Source of the DNA: Aquiflexum balticum DSM 16537
Lineage (GTDB): Bacteria; Bacteroidota; Bacteroidia; Cytophagales; Cyclobacteriaceae
Length of the DNA: 64,000 bases
Assembly: GCF_900176595.1 (NCBI RefSeq)
Contig: NZ_LT838813.1
Location: 5,722,001-5,786,000, forward strand
Direction of reading: 5' to 3'
The notes below the pieces were generated by a model that saw only the letters and a list, made by a program, of their open reading frames with translations, had not been told where the DNA came from and made no database searches. A program made the translations under genes and the position numbers. Shown piece by piece: positions 44,665 through 55,726 of the stretch (the first letter of the stretch is position 1; the number at the start of each line of letters is the position of its first letter).

Positions 44665-45759
44665 TCAGCGTATTTTAGGCTGTTCATTTCTTTCCTGTAC
44701 TTCAGTTTGCTTTTTAATGGATTCTGTATGGATCAGCTGGAAAAGATCTCTGGCAAAATCAGGATTGAGTCTGAGTGCCTCTGCCCATTCCGGCCTAGTC
44801 TCAAAAACTTTCTTCCACCTTTCCATTTGAAAGACCGCAACATTATTTAATTTTTTATATTCTCCAGCTTTCTCGACCAAACTCATTCTTCTGCTCAGTA
44901 TTTCCAGCAGCTCCCTATCCACATCATCAATCTGTTCCCTGATCAAATCCAACTGCGACTGCAATAGCGGATTGTCAACATCCACCTTTCTGGTTTTCAA
45001 GGTCCGTAATAACTGTCCCAAATCAAGCGGGATTAGTTGTTGGGCGGCATCGGACCAAGCATTGTCAGGATCAATATGAGATTCGATCATCAGCCCATCA
45101 AAATTCAGATCCAAAGCCGTTTGGGCTATCTGAGGAATTAAATCCCTTCTTCCACAAATATGGGAAGGGTCATTGAGCAAGGGGATTTCAGGGAAATAGG
45201 TTTTCAATCCCAGAGGAATTTGCCACATGGGGCTATTTCTGTAAGTTTTGTCGTTGAAATTTGAAAAGCCTCTGTGGATAGCTCCTAACTTTTTTATCCC
45301 CGCATGATGAAATCTTTCCAAAGCCCCGATCCATAAAGCAAGATCTGCATTGACCGGGTTTTTGATCAATACGGGTATATCAATCCCTTTGAGACTATTG
45401 GCAATTTCTTGTACTGTGAAGGGATTTACAGTCGATCTAGCTCCTATCCAAAAAATATCAATTCCAAATTTAAGCGCCTCCTCCACGTGTATTGGAGACG
45501 CAACCTCTATGGCGAATTTGACCTTATATTTATCTTTGACTTCTTTGATCCAGGGTAATGCTTTGCTGCCCACTCCCTCAAAACTATTGGGACGTGTTCT
45601 TGGCTTCCATACTCCGCCCCTGATGACTTTAACTCCTTCATTCACCAAGGCCGCAACCGTCTGATCCAATTGCCCCGGAGTTTCCACACTGCAAGGACCA
45701 GCAATATAAAGAGGCATCTCCAGACCCAAATCCCAATTTTCTACTGATAAAATATCCAA
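44665..45759 (-). CDS. DAHP synthase-chorismate mutase fusion, paralogue without attenuator
   Basis: Protein of 364 residues, same two-domain plan as the gene at 43253: IAGPCSVETPGQLDQTVAAL, GVWKPRTRPNSFEG, AIHRGFSNFNDKTYRNSPMW, DPSHICGRRDLI, then an AroQ domain (LDLIREQIDDVDRELLEILS). All main catalytic motifs are kept, so both copies should be active. They differ enough to be old duplicates, probably isoenzymes with different feedback. The 119 bases before it contain no aromatic-rich leader. Confidence 0.94.
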   Translation of the reverse strand: MDILSVENWDLGLEMPLYIAGPCSVETPGQLDQTVAALVNEGVKVIRGGVWKPRTRPNSFEGVGSKALPWIKEVKDKYKVKFAIEVASPIHVEEALKFGIDIFWIGARSTVNPFTVQEIANSLKGIDIPVLIKNPVNADLALWIGALERFHHAGIKKLGAIHRGFSNFNDKTYRNSPMWQIPLGLKTYFPEIPLLNDPSHICGRRDLIPQIAQTALDLNFDGLMIESHIDPDNAWSDAAQQLIPLDLGQLLRTLKTRKVDVDNPLLQSQLDLIREQIDDVDRELLEILSRRMSLVEKAGEYKKLNNVAVFQMERWKKVFETRPEWAEALRLNPDFARDLFQLIHTESIKKQTEVQERNEQPKIR

Positions 45760-45878
45760 GTCATTTTAAGTTTTATAACGATTATCCATTAATTTGATTG
45801 AAAAGCTGAATAGCTGATTGAAATAGGATAATCATAAAGTTACACCCTTCTAACACAAAAACTGATGCACTTGTTGGA

Positions 45879-47009
45879 CTATTTGAAAATTGAATAGCCC
45901 AAAGTCCATTCAAAGAAATCTGCTCTACCTTTATGGGCTTTGATGGTAAGTCCGGTAAAGAGATTGTTATTGAATCTATATCTCAAGCCGATTCTTTGGT
46001 AAAACCAATTCCATTCTCCATTAAAATCATTTCTATGCAAATAAACACCCACACCCATGGGTGCGTACAGGTTTTCAGTTAAAAGCCATTCCCATGATCC
46101 AAATAAAGCAAATGAATTGGCATCCCAAAAAGCCGATTCTCTAGGCTCTACAACTCTTGATTCCCAATTTCCAGAGTAAAAGTGCTCCAATCCCAAACCA
46201 AACCTATACTTGTAGGAAAACTCTCTGAGTACATGTATTCCTGTACCCAGCTTAAAATTGTTATCATCACCCACGAAATATTCCTTCACCCCGGGAGCAA
46301 CATGAAAATGAATAGCGGTTCTGCCTTGGTGTTCAGGTATTTCGATATCTGAATAGTCTTTGTCATCTTCTCTCGTCAATTTATATTGTAGCCCCAAGGA
46401 AAAAGGAAATAAATTTATTCCAGAATTCGGCAAACTGGATGCTCCATTGGAAAAGTGCTTAAAACCAAAAGTCGATGAAATCGCAGTCCTTTCACTGATA
46501 CTGTAAGCAGCCCTGAAACCGAGATGTGCATAGACATTTCTATATGATCCAATAAAGACATTGATCGGATTTTCCACAGGGTCAAAGGGATTGAAATTAT
46601 ATGACAAGCCATAGGAAGCAAAATAACTGAACTTTATCGCTTTGTTATTGGGATAGCTAAACGGCATATTCAAAAAGAAATAAATTGCATTGGGTTCTCC
46701 TACATTGGCATTATGAAATGTTGCGGAATAAAAACCAACACCAAAAGTAGGAAACCTATAAAGCTTTGAATACAGCGTCTCTGATCCCCTTCGAAAACCC
46801 AATCTGGCATCTATCCCAAAATAAGTTGAGCTGTTTCTGACTTGTTCACCAAAATCGGTTCCATTTCCCAACATGGGCCCACCTTCTGCACTGATATCCA
46901 AGTATTTTATGAATTTAGGAGAATCTTTTTTTACTAAGGTACCGTCTTGTGCTGGTAAAGTGAAAGAAATAAAAACCAATAAGGTCAATAATAAAATGGA
47001 TTTTTTCAT
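45879..47009 (-). CDS. PagL-like acyloxyacyl hydrolase (lipid A 3-O-deacylase family)
   Basis: Starting at 47009 (MKKSILLLTLLVFISFTLPA) the protein is 376 residues with signal peptide. The central part has the PagL-type active-site text FGFKHFSNGASSLPNSGINL (His and Ser). It is roughly twice the length of PagL, and the second half looks like another beta-barrel section ending in TLGYSIFK. It probably removes an acyl chain from lipid A in the outer membrane. Convergent genes are absent; 119 bases separate it from the DAHP synthase gene downstream. Confidence 0.8.
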   Translation of the reverse strand: MKKSILLLTLLVFISFTLPAQDGTLVKKDSPKFIKYLDISAEGGPMLGNGTDFGEQVRNSSTYFGIDARLGFRRGSETLYSKLYRFPTFGVGFYSATFHNANVGEPNAIYFFLNMPFSYPNNKAIKFSYFASYGLSYNFNPFDPVENPINVFIGSYRNVYAHLGFRAAYSISERTAISSTFGFKHFSNGASSLPNSGINLFPFSLGLQYKLTREDDKDYSDIEIPEHQGRTAIHFHVAPGVKEYFVGDDNNFKLGTGIHVLREFSYKYRFGLGLEHFYSGNWESRVVEPRESAFWDANSFALFGSWEWLLTENLYAPMGVGVYLHRNDFNGEWNWFYQRIGLRYRFNNNLFTGLTIKAHKGRADFFEWTLGYSIFK

Positions 47010-47192
47010 TTCAAAAGTTATTATAAACACTTCAATGAATTCAAATGGAAATTTTTCGTGAGGGTAAAGCATTAATCAGAAAGCAAATATATTGGTGATT
47101 TGCAGTGAAACAAAAACTGCCTTTTCTTTTACCAAACAAATACTACCCCCATGGAGTTTTTTTGATATATTTGCGCCACAATTAGAGCTCCT

Positions 47193-48374
47193 ATGCCAGT
47201 CAAACCCACTATTTCTTTCGAGAACCTGGAAATTGCCTTTGCTTCCAAATCAAATAAAGATTTAAAGAAAATGTACTTCATATTTGCAACCATCAACAAC
47301 AATTTGGCGGTAAGTGTGGGCACCAAAATGGCCAATTGGGCTTTTGCTTTAAAATTGCCCATCAAGGGCATTATGAAGAAAACTATGTTCGGTCATTTTT
47401 GTGGTGGAGAAGATATAGAAGATTGTCAAAAAGCAGTGGATGACCTTGCTAAATTTAAAATTCATGCCATACTCGACTATTCAGTTGAAGGCAAGGGAGA
47501 TGAGGCAAGTTATGACGCTACCAAAAATGAAATCCTAAGGACTATAGCAAGATCTGCAGGAGATGATAATATTCCTTTTGCAGTTTTCAAGGTAACCGGT
47601 TTAGGAGATTTCCGCCTCATGACCAAAATCCAAGGGGGAAAAAAACTGAATGAAAAAGAATCAGCTTCCTTTGAAAAATTAAAAAACAGGGTGGATACCT
47701 TATGCCATGCTGCTTTCCAAGCCAATACAAAAATTCTGGTCGACGCAGAAGAATCTTGGTTCCAGGATGTCATTGACCAAATGACCTATGAAGCCATGGA
47801 AAAATACAACCAAAACTCATGCATTGTATACAATACCTATCAGATGTATAGGCATGACAGTTTGGAAAGATTGAAGAAAGCCCATCAGGTGGCCACCGAA
47901 AAAGGATATATCCTTGGTGCAAAATTGGTCAGAGGGGCTTATATGGAAAAGGAAAGAGAAAGAGCAGAAGAAAAAAAGTATAATAGCCCTATCCAACCTA
48001 CCAAAGAAGCTTCCGACAGGGATTATAATGATGCCTTGAGATTTTGTGTGGAAAGGATTGAAAGTATAGGCCTGGTATCCGGTTCACACAATGAACTAAG
48101 TAATATCCTGCTGACCGAATTGATATCAAAATTTGGTATCAAGCCCAACGATGATAGGGTTTACTTTGCCCAATTATATGGGATGAGCGATAATATTTCC
48201 TATAATTTGGCCAATGCTGGATATAATGTGGTTAAATACGTTCCTTATGGTCCTGTGGAAAAGGTCATGCCTTACCTTTCAAGAAGGGCTGAAGAAAATA
48301 CATCTGTTGCAGGTCAAAGCAGCCGGGAATTTGATTTGGTGAAGCGGGAGATTGCAAGGAGGAAGAAAAAGTAA
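47193..48374 (+). CDS. Proline dehydrogenase
   Basis: Protein of 393 residues, FAD-dependent TIM barrel of the PRODH family. MKKTMFGHFCGGEDIEDCQK, ILVDAEESWFQDVIDQMTYE, the signature KLVRGAYMEKERERAEEKKY and FAQLYGMSDNISYNLANAGY, followed by YVPYGPVEKVMPYLSRRAEE, are diagnostic. It oxidises proline to pyrroline-5-carboxylate at the membrane. The separate P5C dehydrogenase gene is not in the window. It is a monofunctional type without the PutA DNA-binding domain. Confidence 0.94.
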   Translation: MPVKPTISFENLEIAFASKSNKDLKKMYFIFATINNNLAVSVGTKMANWAFALKLPIKGIMKKTMFGHFCGGEDIEDCQKAVDDLAKFKIHAILDYSVEGKGDEASYDATKNEILRTIARSAGDDNIPFAVFKVTGLGDFRLMTKIQGGKKLNEKESASFEKLKNRVDTLCHAAFQANTKILVDAEESWFQDVIDQMTYEAMEKYNQNSCIVYNTYQMYRHDSLERLKKAHQVATEKGYILGAKLVRGAYMEKERERAEEKKYNSPIQPTKEASDRDYNDALRFCVERIESIGLVSGSHNELSNILLTELISKFGIKPNDDRVYFAQLYGMSDNISYNLANAGYNVVKYVPYGPVEKVMPYLSRRAEENTSVAGQSSREFDLVKREIARRKKK

Positions 48375-48418
48375 TTTTGACAAATACCTGGTTATCAATG
48401 CTCTCTGGAACTAATGTC

Positions 48419-48432
48419 CGATGACCGATGTG
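48419..48432. repeat. Heptamer repeat CCGATGA-CCGATGT
   Basis: Two 7-base units, the same motif as at 55812-55832. Confidence 0.7.
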
Positions 48433-48693
48433 AAATCCCAGTTAAAAAACATTTACTCTGGTGTCATTTGGTCAAAACAGTTTTCATTTAGAAAATTGTT
48501 GCTTGCCTGGCGGCAAACAGGGAAGTCGGGTTACTGTTGTGAAATCCTTTATTTGAAACATTCTTTTCAGTATTGAGGTGGTCAAACTTAATACCGGAAC
48601 TATTGAAAAAATAAATTTTGACTTATCATTAAATAATCAATTGATAAAGAATTCGAGGCAATAGAAAAGATTTTGAAAAATTTGTGTTTTTTA

Positions 48694-48718
48694 ATCTTGT
48701 GTCTTGTGTCTTATGTCT
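48694..48718. repeat. Heptamer repeat (RTCTTRT) upstream of lysS
   Basis: ATCTTGT-GTCTTGT-GTCTTAT-GTCT, the same motif as in the aroA end, 16 bases before the lysS ATG, so it lies in the mRNA leader or the promoter. The rest of 48375-48734 is AT-rich and shows no gene. Confidence 0.85.
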
Positions 48719-48734
48719 AAAATCTTAACACGAA

Positions 48735-50453
48735 ATGCAATTACTAAGCGAACAGGAAATAGAAAGAAGAAAAGATAGGGAAGAGTTGATAAAAATGGGC
48801 ATTGACCCCTACCCTGCCCATTCATTTCCGATCAATGTTACAGCCGCGGACATTCATACAAATTATGAAAACCGTAAGTTAGATTATAAAGATATCTCTA
48901 TTGCAGGCAGGTTGATGACCAAAAGAATCATGGGTTCAGCTTCATTTGCTGAAATCCAGGATTCGACGGGAAGACTTCAGATTTACCTGAGAAGAGATGA
49001 CCTTTGTCCAGGAGAAGACAAGACTTTTTACAATACTGTATTTAAAAAGCTTTTGGGAATCGGGGATTTTGTAGGCTTGAAAGGATATATTTTCACCACC
49101 CAAACCGGAGAGATTTCACTTCATGTCACAGACTTGAAAATCCTCTCCAAATCCATTAAACCACTTCCAGTGGTCAAACGGGATGAAGAGGGCAATGTCT
49201 ATGACGGCTTTACCGACCCTGAATTAAGATACAGACAACGCTATGTTGATTTGACGGTAAATCCTGAGGTTAAGAAAGTATTCGTCACCCGTTCCAAAAT
49301 CATCAGCAATATGCGCCGCTATTTTGATGACCATGGCTGGTTGGAAGTGGAGACCCCTATTCTCCAGCAAGTACATGGAGGTGCTGCGGCAAGGCCTTTC
49401 ACTACGCATCATAATACCCTTGACATGGAGCTTTTCTTAAGGATAGCAAATGAGCTCTATCTAAAAAGACTGATTGTTGGTGGTTTTGAAGGAGTTTATG
49501 AGTTTGGGAAAATGTTCAGAAATGAAGGCATGGACCGTACCCACAATCCTGAATTCACTTCCTTGGAAATCTATGTGGCCTACAAAGACTACATCTGGAT
49601 GATGGAAATGGTGGAGGAATTAATTGAAAAAGTAACAGAATCCATCCATGGCACTACTATTTTAAATGTGGGTGACAATCAGATTGACTTTGCCGGTCCC
49701 TATAGGAGGCTGACCATGTTGGATTCCATCAAAGAATATGCAGGAGTGGATGTCAGTGAAATGGATGAGGAAGGATTGAAAAAAGTATGTGCTGACTTTG
49801 GAATTGCAATTGACAACACGATGGGCAAGGGAAAGCTTATAGATGAAATATTCGGAGAAAAAGTGGAGTCGAATCTGATTCAGCCGACTTATATCACCGA
49901 CTATCCAGTAGAAATGACCCCTTTGGCCAAGAAACACCGAAGCAAAGAAGGATTGGTAGAAAGATTTGAGCTTTTTGTTAATGGAAAAGAAATAGCCAAT
50001 GCCTATTCAGAACTAAATGACCCGATTGTACAAAGAGAAAGATTCGAAGAGCAGTTGAAATTGGCAGCTAGGGGTGACGATGAGGCGATGGCAATGGATG
50101 AGGATTTTCTACGTTCTTTGGAATATGGCATGCCCCCTACCTCAGGTTTGGGTATAGGGATAGACAGGTTGACCATGTTGTTGACCAATAAAACTACCAT
50201 TCAGGAAGTGCTGTTTTTCCCCCAAATGAGACCGGAGAAAAAAATGAAGATTGCTTCTGACGAGGATTTTATGGCATTGGGTATTCCAGCAGGATTAATC
50301 CCGGCCATCCGCGACCTGAATATCCATACTATCGAGCAACTGAAAGAACAGGATGTCAACAAACTCTTCAATGATGTCTGTGGGAGGAGGAAAAAGTTGA
50401 AGCTTGAAGTGGAGAATCCTTCGAAAGAAGATGTAGAAAAGTGGATTTCCTGA
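48735..50453 (+). CDS. lysS: Lysine-tRNA ligase, class II
   Basis: Protein of 572 residues. OB-fold anticodon domain ([20 protein letters not shown]), motif 1 region [20 protein letters not shown] and VETPIL, motif 2 [20 protein letters not shown], motif 3 [15 protein letters not shown]. About 65 residues beyond the bacterial core form a helical tail ([20 protein letters not shown]), an extension seen in Bacteroidota enzymes that resembles a helix-hairpin-helix unit. It charges tRNA-Lys. Confidence 0.97.
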   Translation: MQLLSEQEIERRKDREELIKMGIDPYPAHSFPINVTAADIHTNYENRKLDYKDISIAGRLMTKRIMGSASFAEIQDSTGRLQIYLRRDDLCPGEDKTFYNTVFKKLLGIGDFVGLKGYIFTTQTGEISLHVTDLKILSKSIKPLPVVKRDEEGNVYDGFTDPELRYRQRYVDLTVNPEVKKVFVTRSKIISNMRRYFDDHGWLEVETPILQQVHGGAAARPFTTHHNTLDMELFLRIANELYLKRLIVGGFEGVYEFGKMFRNEGMDRTHNPEFTSLEIYVAYKDYIWMMEMVEELIEKVTESIHGTTILNVGDNQIDFAGPYRRLTMLDSIKEYAGVDVSEMDEEGLKKVCADFGIAIDNTMGKGKLIDEIFGEKVESNLIQPTYITDYPVEMTPLAKKHRSKEGLVERFELFVNGKEIANAYSELNDPIVQRERFEEQLKLAARGDDEAMAMDEDFLRSLEYGMPPTSGLGIGIDRLTMLLTNKTTIQEVLFFPQMRPEKKMKIASDEDFMALGIPAGLIPAIRDLNIHTIEQLKEQDVNKLFNDVCGRRKKLKLEVENPSKEDVEKWIS

Positions 50454-50470
50454 GTTAGAATTTTATAATA

Positions 50471-50511
50471 AAACCAAAAAGACCAGGCCTGAGGCCTGGT
50501 CTTTTTGGTTT
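50471..50511. terminator. Long bidirectional terminator between lysS and the methyltransferase
   Basis: 20-base arms (AAACCAAAAAGACCAGGCCT and its complement) around one base; in practice the loop opens to GGCCTGAGGCC or CCTGA. Confidence 0.92.
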
Positions 50512-50514
50512 AAA

Positions 50515-51201
50515 TTACTTTTTCCCAGCTTTAGGAAAATGATACATGGTTATTGATTTTGTCATACCATAAAATTTTTCTTTATACATTGTGGCTTCTG
50601 GAAATAACTCCTTCATTTGCTTAGCCCCCAAAAGGGTAATTCCATCAACACGTTTCCTTGCTTGCTCAATGTTTTTCGTTTTTTGTCTGAACTGGTTTAC
50701 TATTCTTGCCCGAATCCCTTTTGGAAGAAAGTGAACAAAAGGCAACCTAAAATGCGGTTCAAAAAAGAAATGATAGTTAGGTGTTTGGATATAATAATTT
50801 AGTCCCACTCTTCGGAATTCCTTTGCCATTTGTTTTTGATTTTCGTACTCTCCTACATGTTCAATTACTGAATTGGAAAATACAATATCAAATTCACCAT
50901 CGGCATATTGGGACAAATCCAAAGCACTCCCAGCTACTGAATTAAATATATCCTTATTTTCAATCTTAATTTCCATAAGATTTAAAAGGGTGATTTTCAC
51001 ATTCTCTTCAGCTTTAAAATTCACCATCTTCCAATAATTTTCTGTACCACCTATATCTAAGATATTTAGGAACTTTCCATTCTTTGGTGAAATGCTTTTC
51101 AGTAATGAAATGAAATGGGAAAATCTTTTTCTTCTAAAATTTAATTGTAGGGACTGCTGGGTTGTCAGATTTTTATCTGGTGAAATATTAACGTTTGTCA
51201 T
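50515..51201 (-). CDS. Class I SAM-dependent methyltransferase
   Basis: The ATG at 51201 (MTNVNISPDKNLTTQQSLQL) gives 228 residues; an upstream ATG at 51390 would add an AT-rich, unlikely stretch. Motif I is ILDIGGTENYW, and FDIVFSNSVIEHVGEYENQK is the post-motif region typical of methyltransferase type 11 enzymes. C-terminal MYKEKFYGMTKSITMYHFPK. Such enzymes near sugar genes often modify glycans or lipids, but nothing local supports a substrate. It stops four bases from a terminator. Confidence 0.82.
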   Translation of the reverse strand: MTNVNISPDKNLTTQQSLQLNFRRKRFSHFISLLKSISPKNGKFLNILDIGGTENYWKMVNFKAEENVKITLLNLMEIKIENKDIFNSVAGSALDLSQYADGEFDIVFSNSVIEHVGEYENQKQMAKEFRRVGLNYYIQTPNYHFFFEPHFRLPFVHFLPKGIRARIVNQFRQKTKNIEQARKRVDGITLLGAKQMKELFPEATMYKEKFYGMTKSITMYHFPKAGKK

Positions 51202-51527
51202 AAAGTGAATAATTAAATAATTGAGTGATAAGGGGAAAGAATTACAAGATTTTAATTTTTGATTTTCAAAATAACAAAAGATTTTATAATTATGTGCAAA
51301 GTTTAAAATTAAGAATAATATTGAAATATTCAATTTCATGTTTTTTACTTTGAATTTTTGATATTTGTTTGTTTTAGTTTTAACACCCAATTAAATTATC
51401 AACGGTTACCTTATTCTTTTAAATCAAAATTTCAATGTTTAAATTCTCCAATTGCCAATTTTAAAAAAAGTCTTTTCTATTTGATATTGCTTTATAAATT
51501 CTTTCAATAACTAAAATATAAAATAAA

Positions 51528-52781
51528 ATGCCTTACTTATTTACTTCAGAATCAGTATCTGAGGGTCATCCTGACAAAGTTGCGGACCAGATCTCAGATG
51601 CATTGATTGACAATTTTTTGGCTTTCGATCCCCGTTCCAAAGTAGCCTGTGAAACATTGGTCACCACCGGTCAGGTAGTGCTTGCCGGTGAGGTAAAATC
51701 AGAAACCTATCTCGACGTTCAAAAAATCGCAAGGGATGTGATCAACCGGATCGGTTATACCAAAGGCGAATACATGTTTGACGGTAATTCCTGTGGGGTG
51801 CTTTCCGCCATTCATGAACAGTCTCCCGATATCAATCAGGGAGTCGACAGGTCCAATCCCGAAGAACAGGGAGCAGGAGACCAGGGTATGATGTTCGGTT
51901 ATGCTACCAAGGAAACAGATAATTATATGCCTTTGGCCCTGGAACTTTCACATAGAATCCTGAAAGAACTGGCCATGCTGAGAAGGGAAAAAAAGGATAT
52001 TCCGTACCTGAGGCCTGATGCCAAATCACAGGTCACCATAGAATATTCGGATGATAATGTCCCCCAAAGGATTGACACCATTGTCATTTCCACCCAGCAT
52101 GATGATTTTGATGATGAACCCAAGATGTTGGCCAAAATCAAAGAGGATCTGATACAAATTCTCATTCCAAGAGTGATATCCAAACTGAAACCCAATATAC
52201 AGGCCTTATTTACCGATGAGATAACTTATCATATCAATCCCACCGGGAAGTTTGTCATCGGAGGCCCTCATGGAGATACAGGTCTGACGGGAAGAAAAAT
52301 CATTGTTGATACCTATGGCGGTAAAGGGGCCCATGGCGGCGGGGCATTCTCAGGCAAAGACCCTTCCAAAGTTGACAGGTCTGCGGCTTATGCTACCAGG
52401 CATATTGCCAAGAATATGGTGGCGGCAGGAGTGGCAGATGAAGTTCTGGTACAGGTTTCCTATGCGATTGGTGTTGCCAAACCTATGGGGATTTATGTCA
52501 ATACCTATGGCACTTCGAAAGTAGGCATGGGAGATGGAGAAATTGCCAAAAAAATTGAGGCCATATTTGACATGAGACCCTATGCCATTGAGCAAAGGCT
52601 CAAACTCCGCAATCCAATCTATGAGGAGACGGCGGCCTATGGCCATATGGGCAGAGAAAATGAAGTTGTCACTAAAACCTTCAAAACACCTGATGGCAAA
52701 ACATTGACATTTGATGTGGAACTGTTCACCTGGGAAAAGCTTGACTTTATCGATAGAATCAAAGAAGTTTTCTCAATTTAA
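51528..52781 (+). CDS. metK: S-adenosylmethionine synthetase
   Basis: Protein of 417 residues. [20 protein letters not shown] at the start, the ATP hexapeptide [32 protein letters not shown] and [20 protein letters not shown] are all present. It makes SAM from methionine and ATP. ahcY follows 56 bases later, so synthesis of SAM and removal of its by-product are linked. I see no SAM riboswitch in the AT-rich leader (51391-51527). Confidence 0.98.
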   Translation: MPYLFTSESVSEGHPDKVADQISDALIDNFLAFDPRSKVACETLVTTGQVVLAGEVKSETYLDVQKIARDVINRIGYTKGEYMFDGNSCGVLSAIHEQSPDINQGVDRSNPEEQGAGDQGMMFGYATKETDNYMPLALELSHRILKELAMLRREKKDIPYLRPDAKSQVTIEYSDDNVPQRIDTIVISTQHDDFDDEPKMLAKIKEDLIQILIPRVISKLKPNIQALFTDEITYHINPTGKFVIGGPHGDTGLTGRKIIVDTYGGKGAHGGGAFSGKDPSKVDRSAAYATRHIAKNMVAAGVADEVLVQVSYAIGVAKPMGIYVNTYGTSKVGMGDGEIAKKIEAIFDMRPYAIEQRLKLRNPIYEETAAYGHMGRENEVVTKTFKTPDGKTLTFDVELFTWEKLDFIDRIKEVFSI

Positions 52782-52837
52782 ATTTTAGCCAAAAATCTTA
52801 TAATTGAAATATTTTAATCATTTAAAATTTTATTATC

Positions 52838-54157
52838 ATGTCTGAAATCAAATCAAAAGTATACACACCTTTCAAAGTGAAGGACATTTCATTGGCTGAG
52901 TGGGGGAGAAAAGAAATCAAGTTGGCCGAAGCGGAGATGCCCGGACTTATGGCCATAAGAGAGGAATATGGGCCTTCCCAGCCTTTGAAGGGCGCAAGAA
53001 TTGCCGGATGTCTTCATATGACCATTCAGACGGCGGTATTGATAGAGACGTTGACCGCTTTGGGAGCTGAGGTGACCTGGTCTTCTTGCAATATATTTTC
53101 GACCCAGGACCATGCCGCTGCCGCAATTGCAGCTGCAGGAATTTCGGTCTATGCCTGGAAAGGAATGACTGCCGAAGAGTTTGACTGGTGTATCGAACAG
53201 ACCCTTTTCTTTGGTGAGGAAAAGAAGCCATTGAATATGATTCTGGATGATGGCGGAGACCTGACCAATATGGTATTCGATAACTATCCTGAACTGGTTT
53301 CTGGTATCAAAGGACTCTCCGAGGAGACGACCACAGGTGTCCACAGGCTGTATGAGCGGATGAAAAAAGGCACCCTTCCCATGCCGGCCATCAATGTGAA
53401 CGATTCGGTCACAAAATCAAAATTTGACAACAAATACGGATGTAAGGAATCACTGGTAGATGCTATCAGAAGGGCAACCGATATCATGATGGCGGGGAAA
53501 GTGGCCGTTGTGGCAGGTTATGGAGATGTGGGCAAAGGCTCCGCAGCTTCTCTGAGAGGTGCCGGAGCAAGGGTGATTGTCACCGAGATCGATCCGATCT
53601 GTGCCCTGCAGGCTGCCATGGACGGATTTGCTGTGAAGAAAATGGTAGATGCGGTAAAAGAGGCTGATATTGTCGTGACGGCAACTGGTAATAAAGACAT
53701 CATCACAAAAGAGCATTTTCTTGCGATGAAAGATAAAACCATAGTGTGTAACATCGGCCATTTTGACAATGAAATAGATATGGCCTGGTTGAACAAAACC
53801 TATGGACAGACCAAAGATGTGATCAAACCACAGGTAGATCTGTATAACCTCGACGGCAAGGAGTTGATCATTTTGGCGGAAGGCAGATTGGTGAATCTGG
53901 GCTGCGCAACGGGACACCCGTCTTTTGTGATGTCAAATTCCTTTTCCAATCAGACGCTGGCACAGCTTGAACTTTGGTTGAATACAGACCAATATGAGCC
54001 CGGTGTTTATGTACTTCCTAAGCATTTGGACGAAAAAGTAGCTGCTTTGCATCTGGCCAAGTTAGGTGTTGAGTTGGATATCCTTACAACGGATCAGGCT
54101 GAATATATCGGGGTGACTCCTGAAGGTCCCTACAAGCCTGAATATTATAGATATTAA
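52838..54157 (+). CDS. ahcY: Adenosylhomocysteinase
   Basis: Protein of 439 residues. [56 protein letters not shown] (active-site Lys/Asp/Asn) and NAD-binding [20 protein letters not shown]. The C-terminal YKPEYYRY carries the conserved Lys-Tyr that completes the partner subunit's NAD site. It splits S-adenosylhomocysteine to adenosine and homocysteine. Likely co-transcribed with metK. Confidence 0.98.
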   Translation: MSEIKSKVYTPFKVKDISLAEWGRKEIKLAEAEMPGLMAIREEYGPSQPLKGARIAGCLHMTIQTAVLIETLTALGAEVTWSSCNIFSTQDHAAAAIAAAGISVYAWKGMTAEEFDWCIEQTLFFGEEKKPLNMILDDGGDLTNMVFDNYPELVSGIKGLSEETTTGVHRLYERMKKGTLPMPAINVNDSVTKSKFDNKYGCKESLVDAIRRATDIMMAGKVAVVAGYGDVGKGSAASLRGAGARVIVTEIDPICALQAAMDGFAVKKMVDAVKEADIVVTATGNKDIITKEHFLAMKDKTIVCNIGHFDNEIDMAWLNKTYGQTKDVIKPQVDLYNLDGKELIILAEGRLVNLGCATGHPSFVMSNSFSNQTLAQLELWLNTDQYEPGVYVLPKHLDEKVAALHLAKLGVELDILTTDQAEYIGVTPEGPYKPEYYRY

Positions 54158-54172
54158 TCAGGCCTTGCAAAG

Positions 54173-54210
54173 AAAAAGCGCATTGGAAGGAATTTCAATG
54201 CGCTTTTTTT
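54173..54210 (+). terminator. Terminator of the metK-ahcY unit
   Basis: AAAAAGCGCATTG, 10-base loop, CAATGCGCTTTTT, then more T. The following spacer to 54511 holds a copy of the GAAGAC repeat (54301-54322) and no gene. Confidence 0.9.
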
Positions 54211-54511
54211 ATTTATTACCAAATCATTTTTCTCAATAAATTGATAGAATAATGATAGTCCAATTCTTTACCACAATCCCAAAATTTTACCCAGACCTGT
54301 TAGAAGACAGAAGTTGGAAGACCCCCGCCTGACAGATGGCAGGAATGGACCAGCCTTTTCCGTCTCTGCCCAGAAATTATTTTCAAATTCAATTTAGGCT
54401 ACATCGCGTTCAAATAAATTAAATTGATATTTTTAAATAATCCCGTCAAAATTTCAACCTTATTTTAATAGTATTGTATTTATTTGATCAATTCTAGTAA
54501 TAAAACAAACC

Positions 54512-55726
54512 ATGAACCTACGACTTAACTCTGAATTTGGAACATTGAAGGCTGTGCTGATGCATAGACCCGGGAAGGAAATAGATAGATTGACTCCTTA
54601 TAATAAAGAGTTACTCCTTTTTGAAGATGTGCCGTATTTAGAAGCCATGCAAAAAGAACATGATGTCTTTACCGATCTGATTAAGCAGACTACTGGCGCG
54701 CAGGTTTATAGATTACATGAATTATTGATACAGGTCCTTTCAAACAGTGAGGTTCTTGAGAAATTGATGCATGACGCACTTTCCAAATCCGGATTAACGC
54801 ATTTCAAGGAGTATATTTTTGACCGACTTTCCACAGCAGAATGCGCAACAGCACTTACGGCCGGAGTTAAGGTCCATGAACTGAAAAGAAAAATCCCCAA
54901 CCTGCCGGCAGGAGAATTGATGGATTATGCGTTCGTGATTCCACCAAGCCCGAATCTTTATTTCCAAAGAGACCCTATGGCCATCACACCGGGAGGAATT
55001 ATTTTCTCCAGCATGAAAATGGAAGGAAGGCAAAGGGAAGCGAATCTTTTACGGTCGATCTTTGAAAATCACCCTGATTTTAAAGACCACGTCCATCAGA
55101 TTTATCCGGTAAATGGACATGAATCACCTCCCAGTGTAGAAGGAGGAGATGTAATCGTGCTCTCCAAAAAAGCAGTGGCCATTGGAAATTCTGAACGTAC
55201 CGATGAAAAAGCCATCTACCATATAGCTAAATCCTTACTTGCTGAAGGGACAGTGGAACGTGTTTATGAGGTTCATCTTCCTAAAAAAAGACAATACATG
55301 CATTTGGATACTGTGTTTACCATATTGGATGAAAACCTGGTACTTACCTACCCTGACGCCCTTAATTCCGTACTGCAAACTTCTCTTTATACCCTAAAAG
55401 AAATCAAAGACGATAAAGTACATATAAAAAGACAAGTGCTAAATGAATCCTTGCTGACTGTCTTGGAAAAAGAAATCTTACACCTTGAAATTCTTTCGAC
55501 CGCAGATGGGAAACCTGATTATTCCATGCGGGAGCAATGGTTTGATGGTGCCAATGTCTTTGCGATAGGACCAAGAAGGGTGATTTCATACAACCGAAAT
55601 ATACATACCAATCGGGCTTTAAGGAATATGGGGGTAGAAGTATTGGAAATCCCATCCTCAGAATTGTCCAGGGGCTTGGGCGGACCTAGGTGTATGACCA
55701 TGCCGCTGAGTAGGGCAAAGATTTGA
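54512..55726 (+). CDS. arcA: Arginine deiminase
   Basis: Protein of 404 residues, guanidino-group-modifying fold. LKAVLMHRPGKEIDRLTPYN at the start, NLYFQRDPMA, SVEGGDVIVL, QYMHLDTVFTIL (His-x-Asp) and the catalytic Cys394 in GLGGPRCMTMPLSR. It hydrolyses arginine to citrulline and ammonia. Ornithine carbamoyltransferase, carbamate kinase and an arginine-ornithine antiporter are not adjacent, so this is not a classic arc operon. A CAGT-rich repeat begins immediately after the stop codon. Confidence 0.92.
   Translation: MNLRLNSEFGTLKAVLMHRPGKEIDRLTPYNKELLLFEDVPYLEAMQKEHDVFTDLIKQTTGAQVYRLHELLIQVLSNSEVLEKLMHDALSKSGLTHFKEYIFDRLSTAECATALTAGVKVHELKRKIPNLPAGELMDYAFVIPPSPNLYFQRDPMAITPGGIIFSSMKMEGRQREANLLRSIFENHPDFKDHVHQIYPVNGHESPPSVEGGDVIVLSKKAVAIGNSERTDEKAIYHIAKSLLAEGTVERVYEVHLPKKRQYMHLDTVFTILDENLVLTYPDALNSVLQTSLYTLKEIKDDKVHIKRQVLNESLLTVLEKEILHLEILSTADGKPDYSMREQWFDGANVFAIGPRRVISYNRNIHTNRALRNMGVEVLEIPSSELSRGLGGPRCMTMPLSRAKI

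Noticed and set aside
43253-45759. Recent duplication of the two DAHP synthase genes
   Set aside because: The proteins share motifs but differ along most of their length, so the duplication is old or the second copy was acquired separately.
45760-45878. Possible leader peptide before the upstream DAHP synthase paralogue
   Set aside because: A 17-codon frame exists but has only two Phe, and no terminator/antiterminator pair was found.
51391-51527. SAM riboswitch before metK, or SAH riboswitch before ahcY
   Set aside because: The leaders are short, AT-rich and lack the GC-rich paired segments of known SAM or SAH aptamers.
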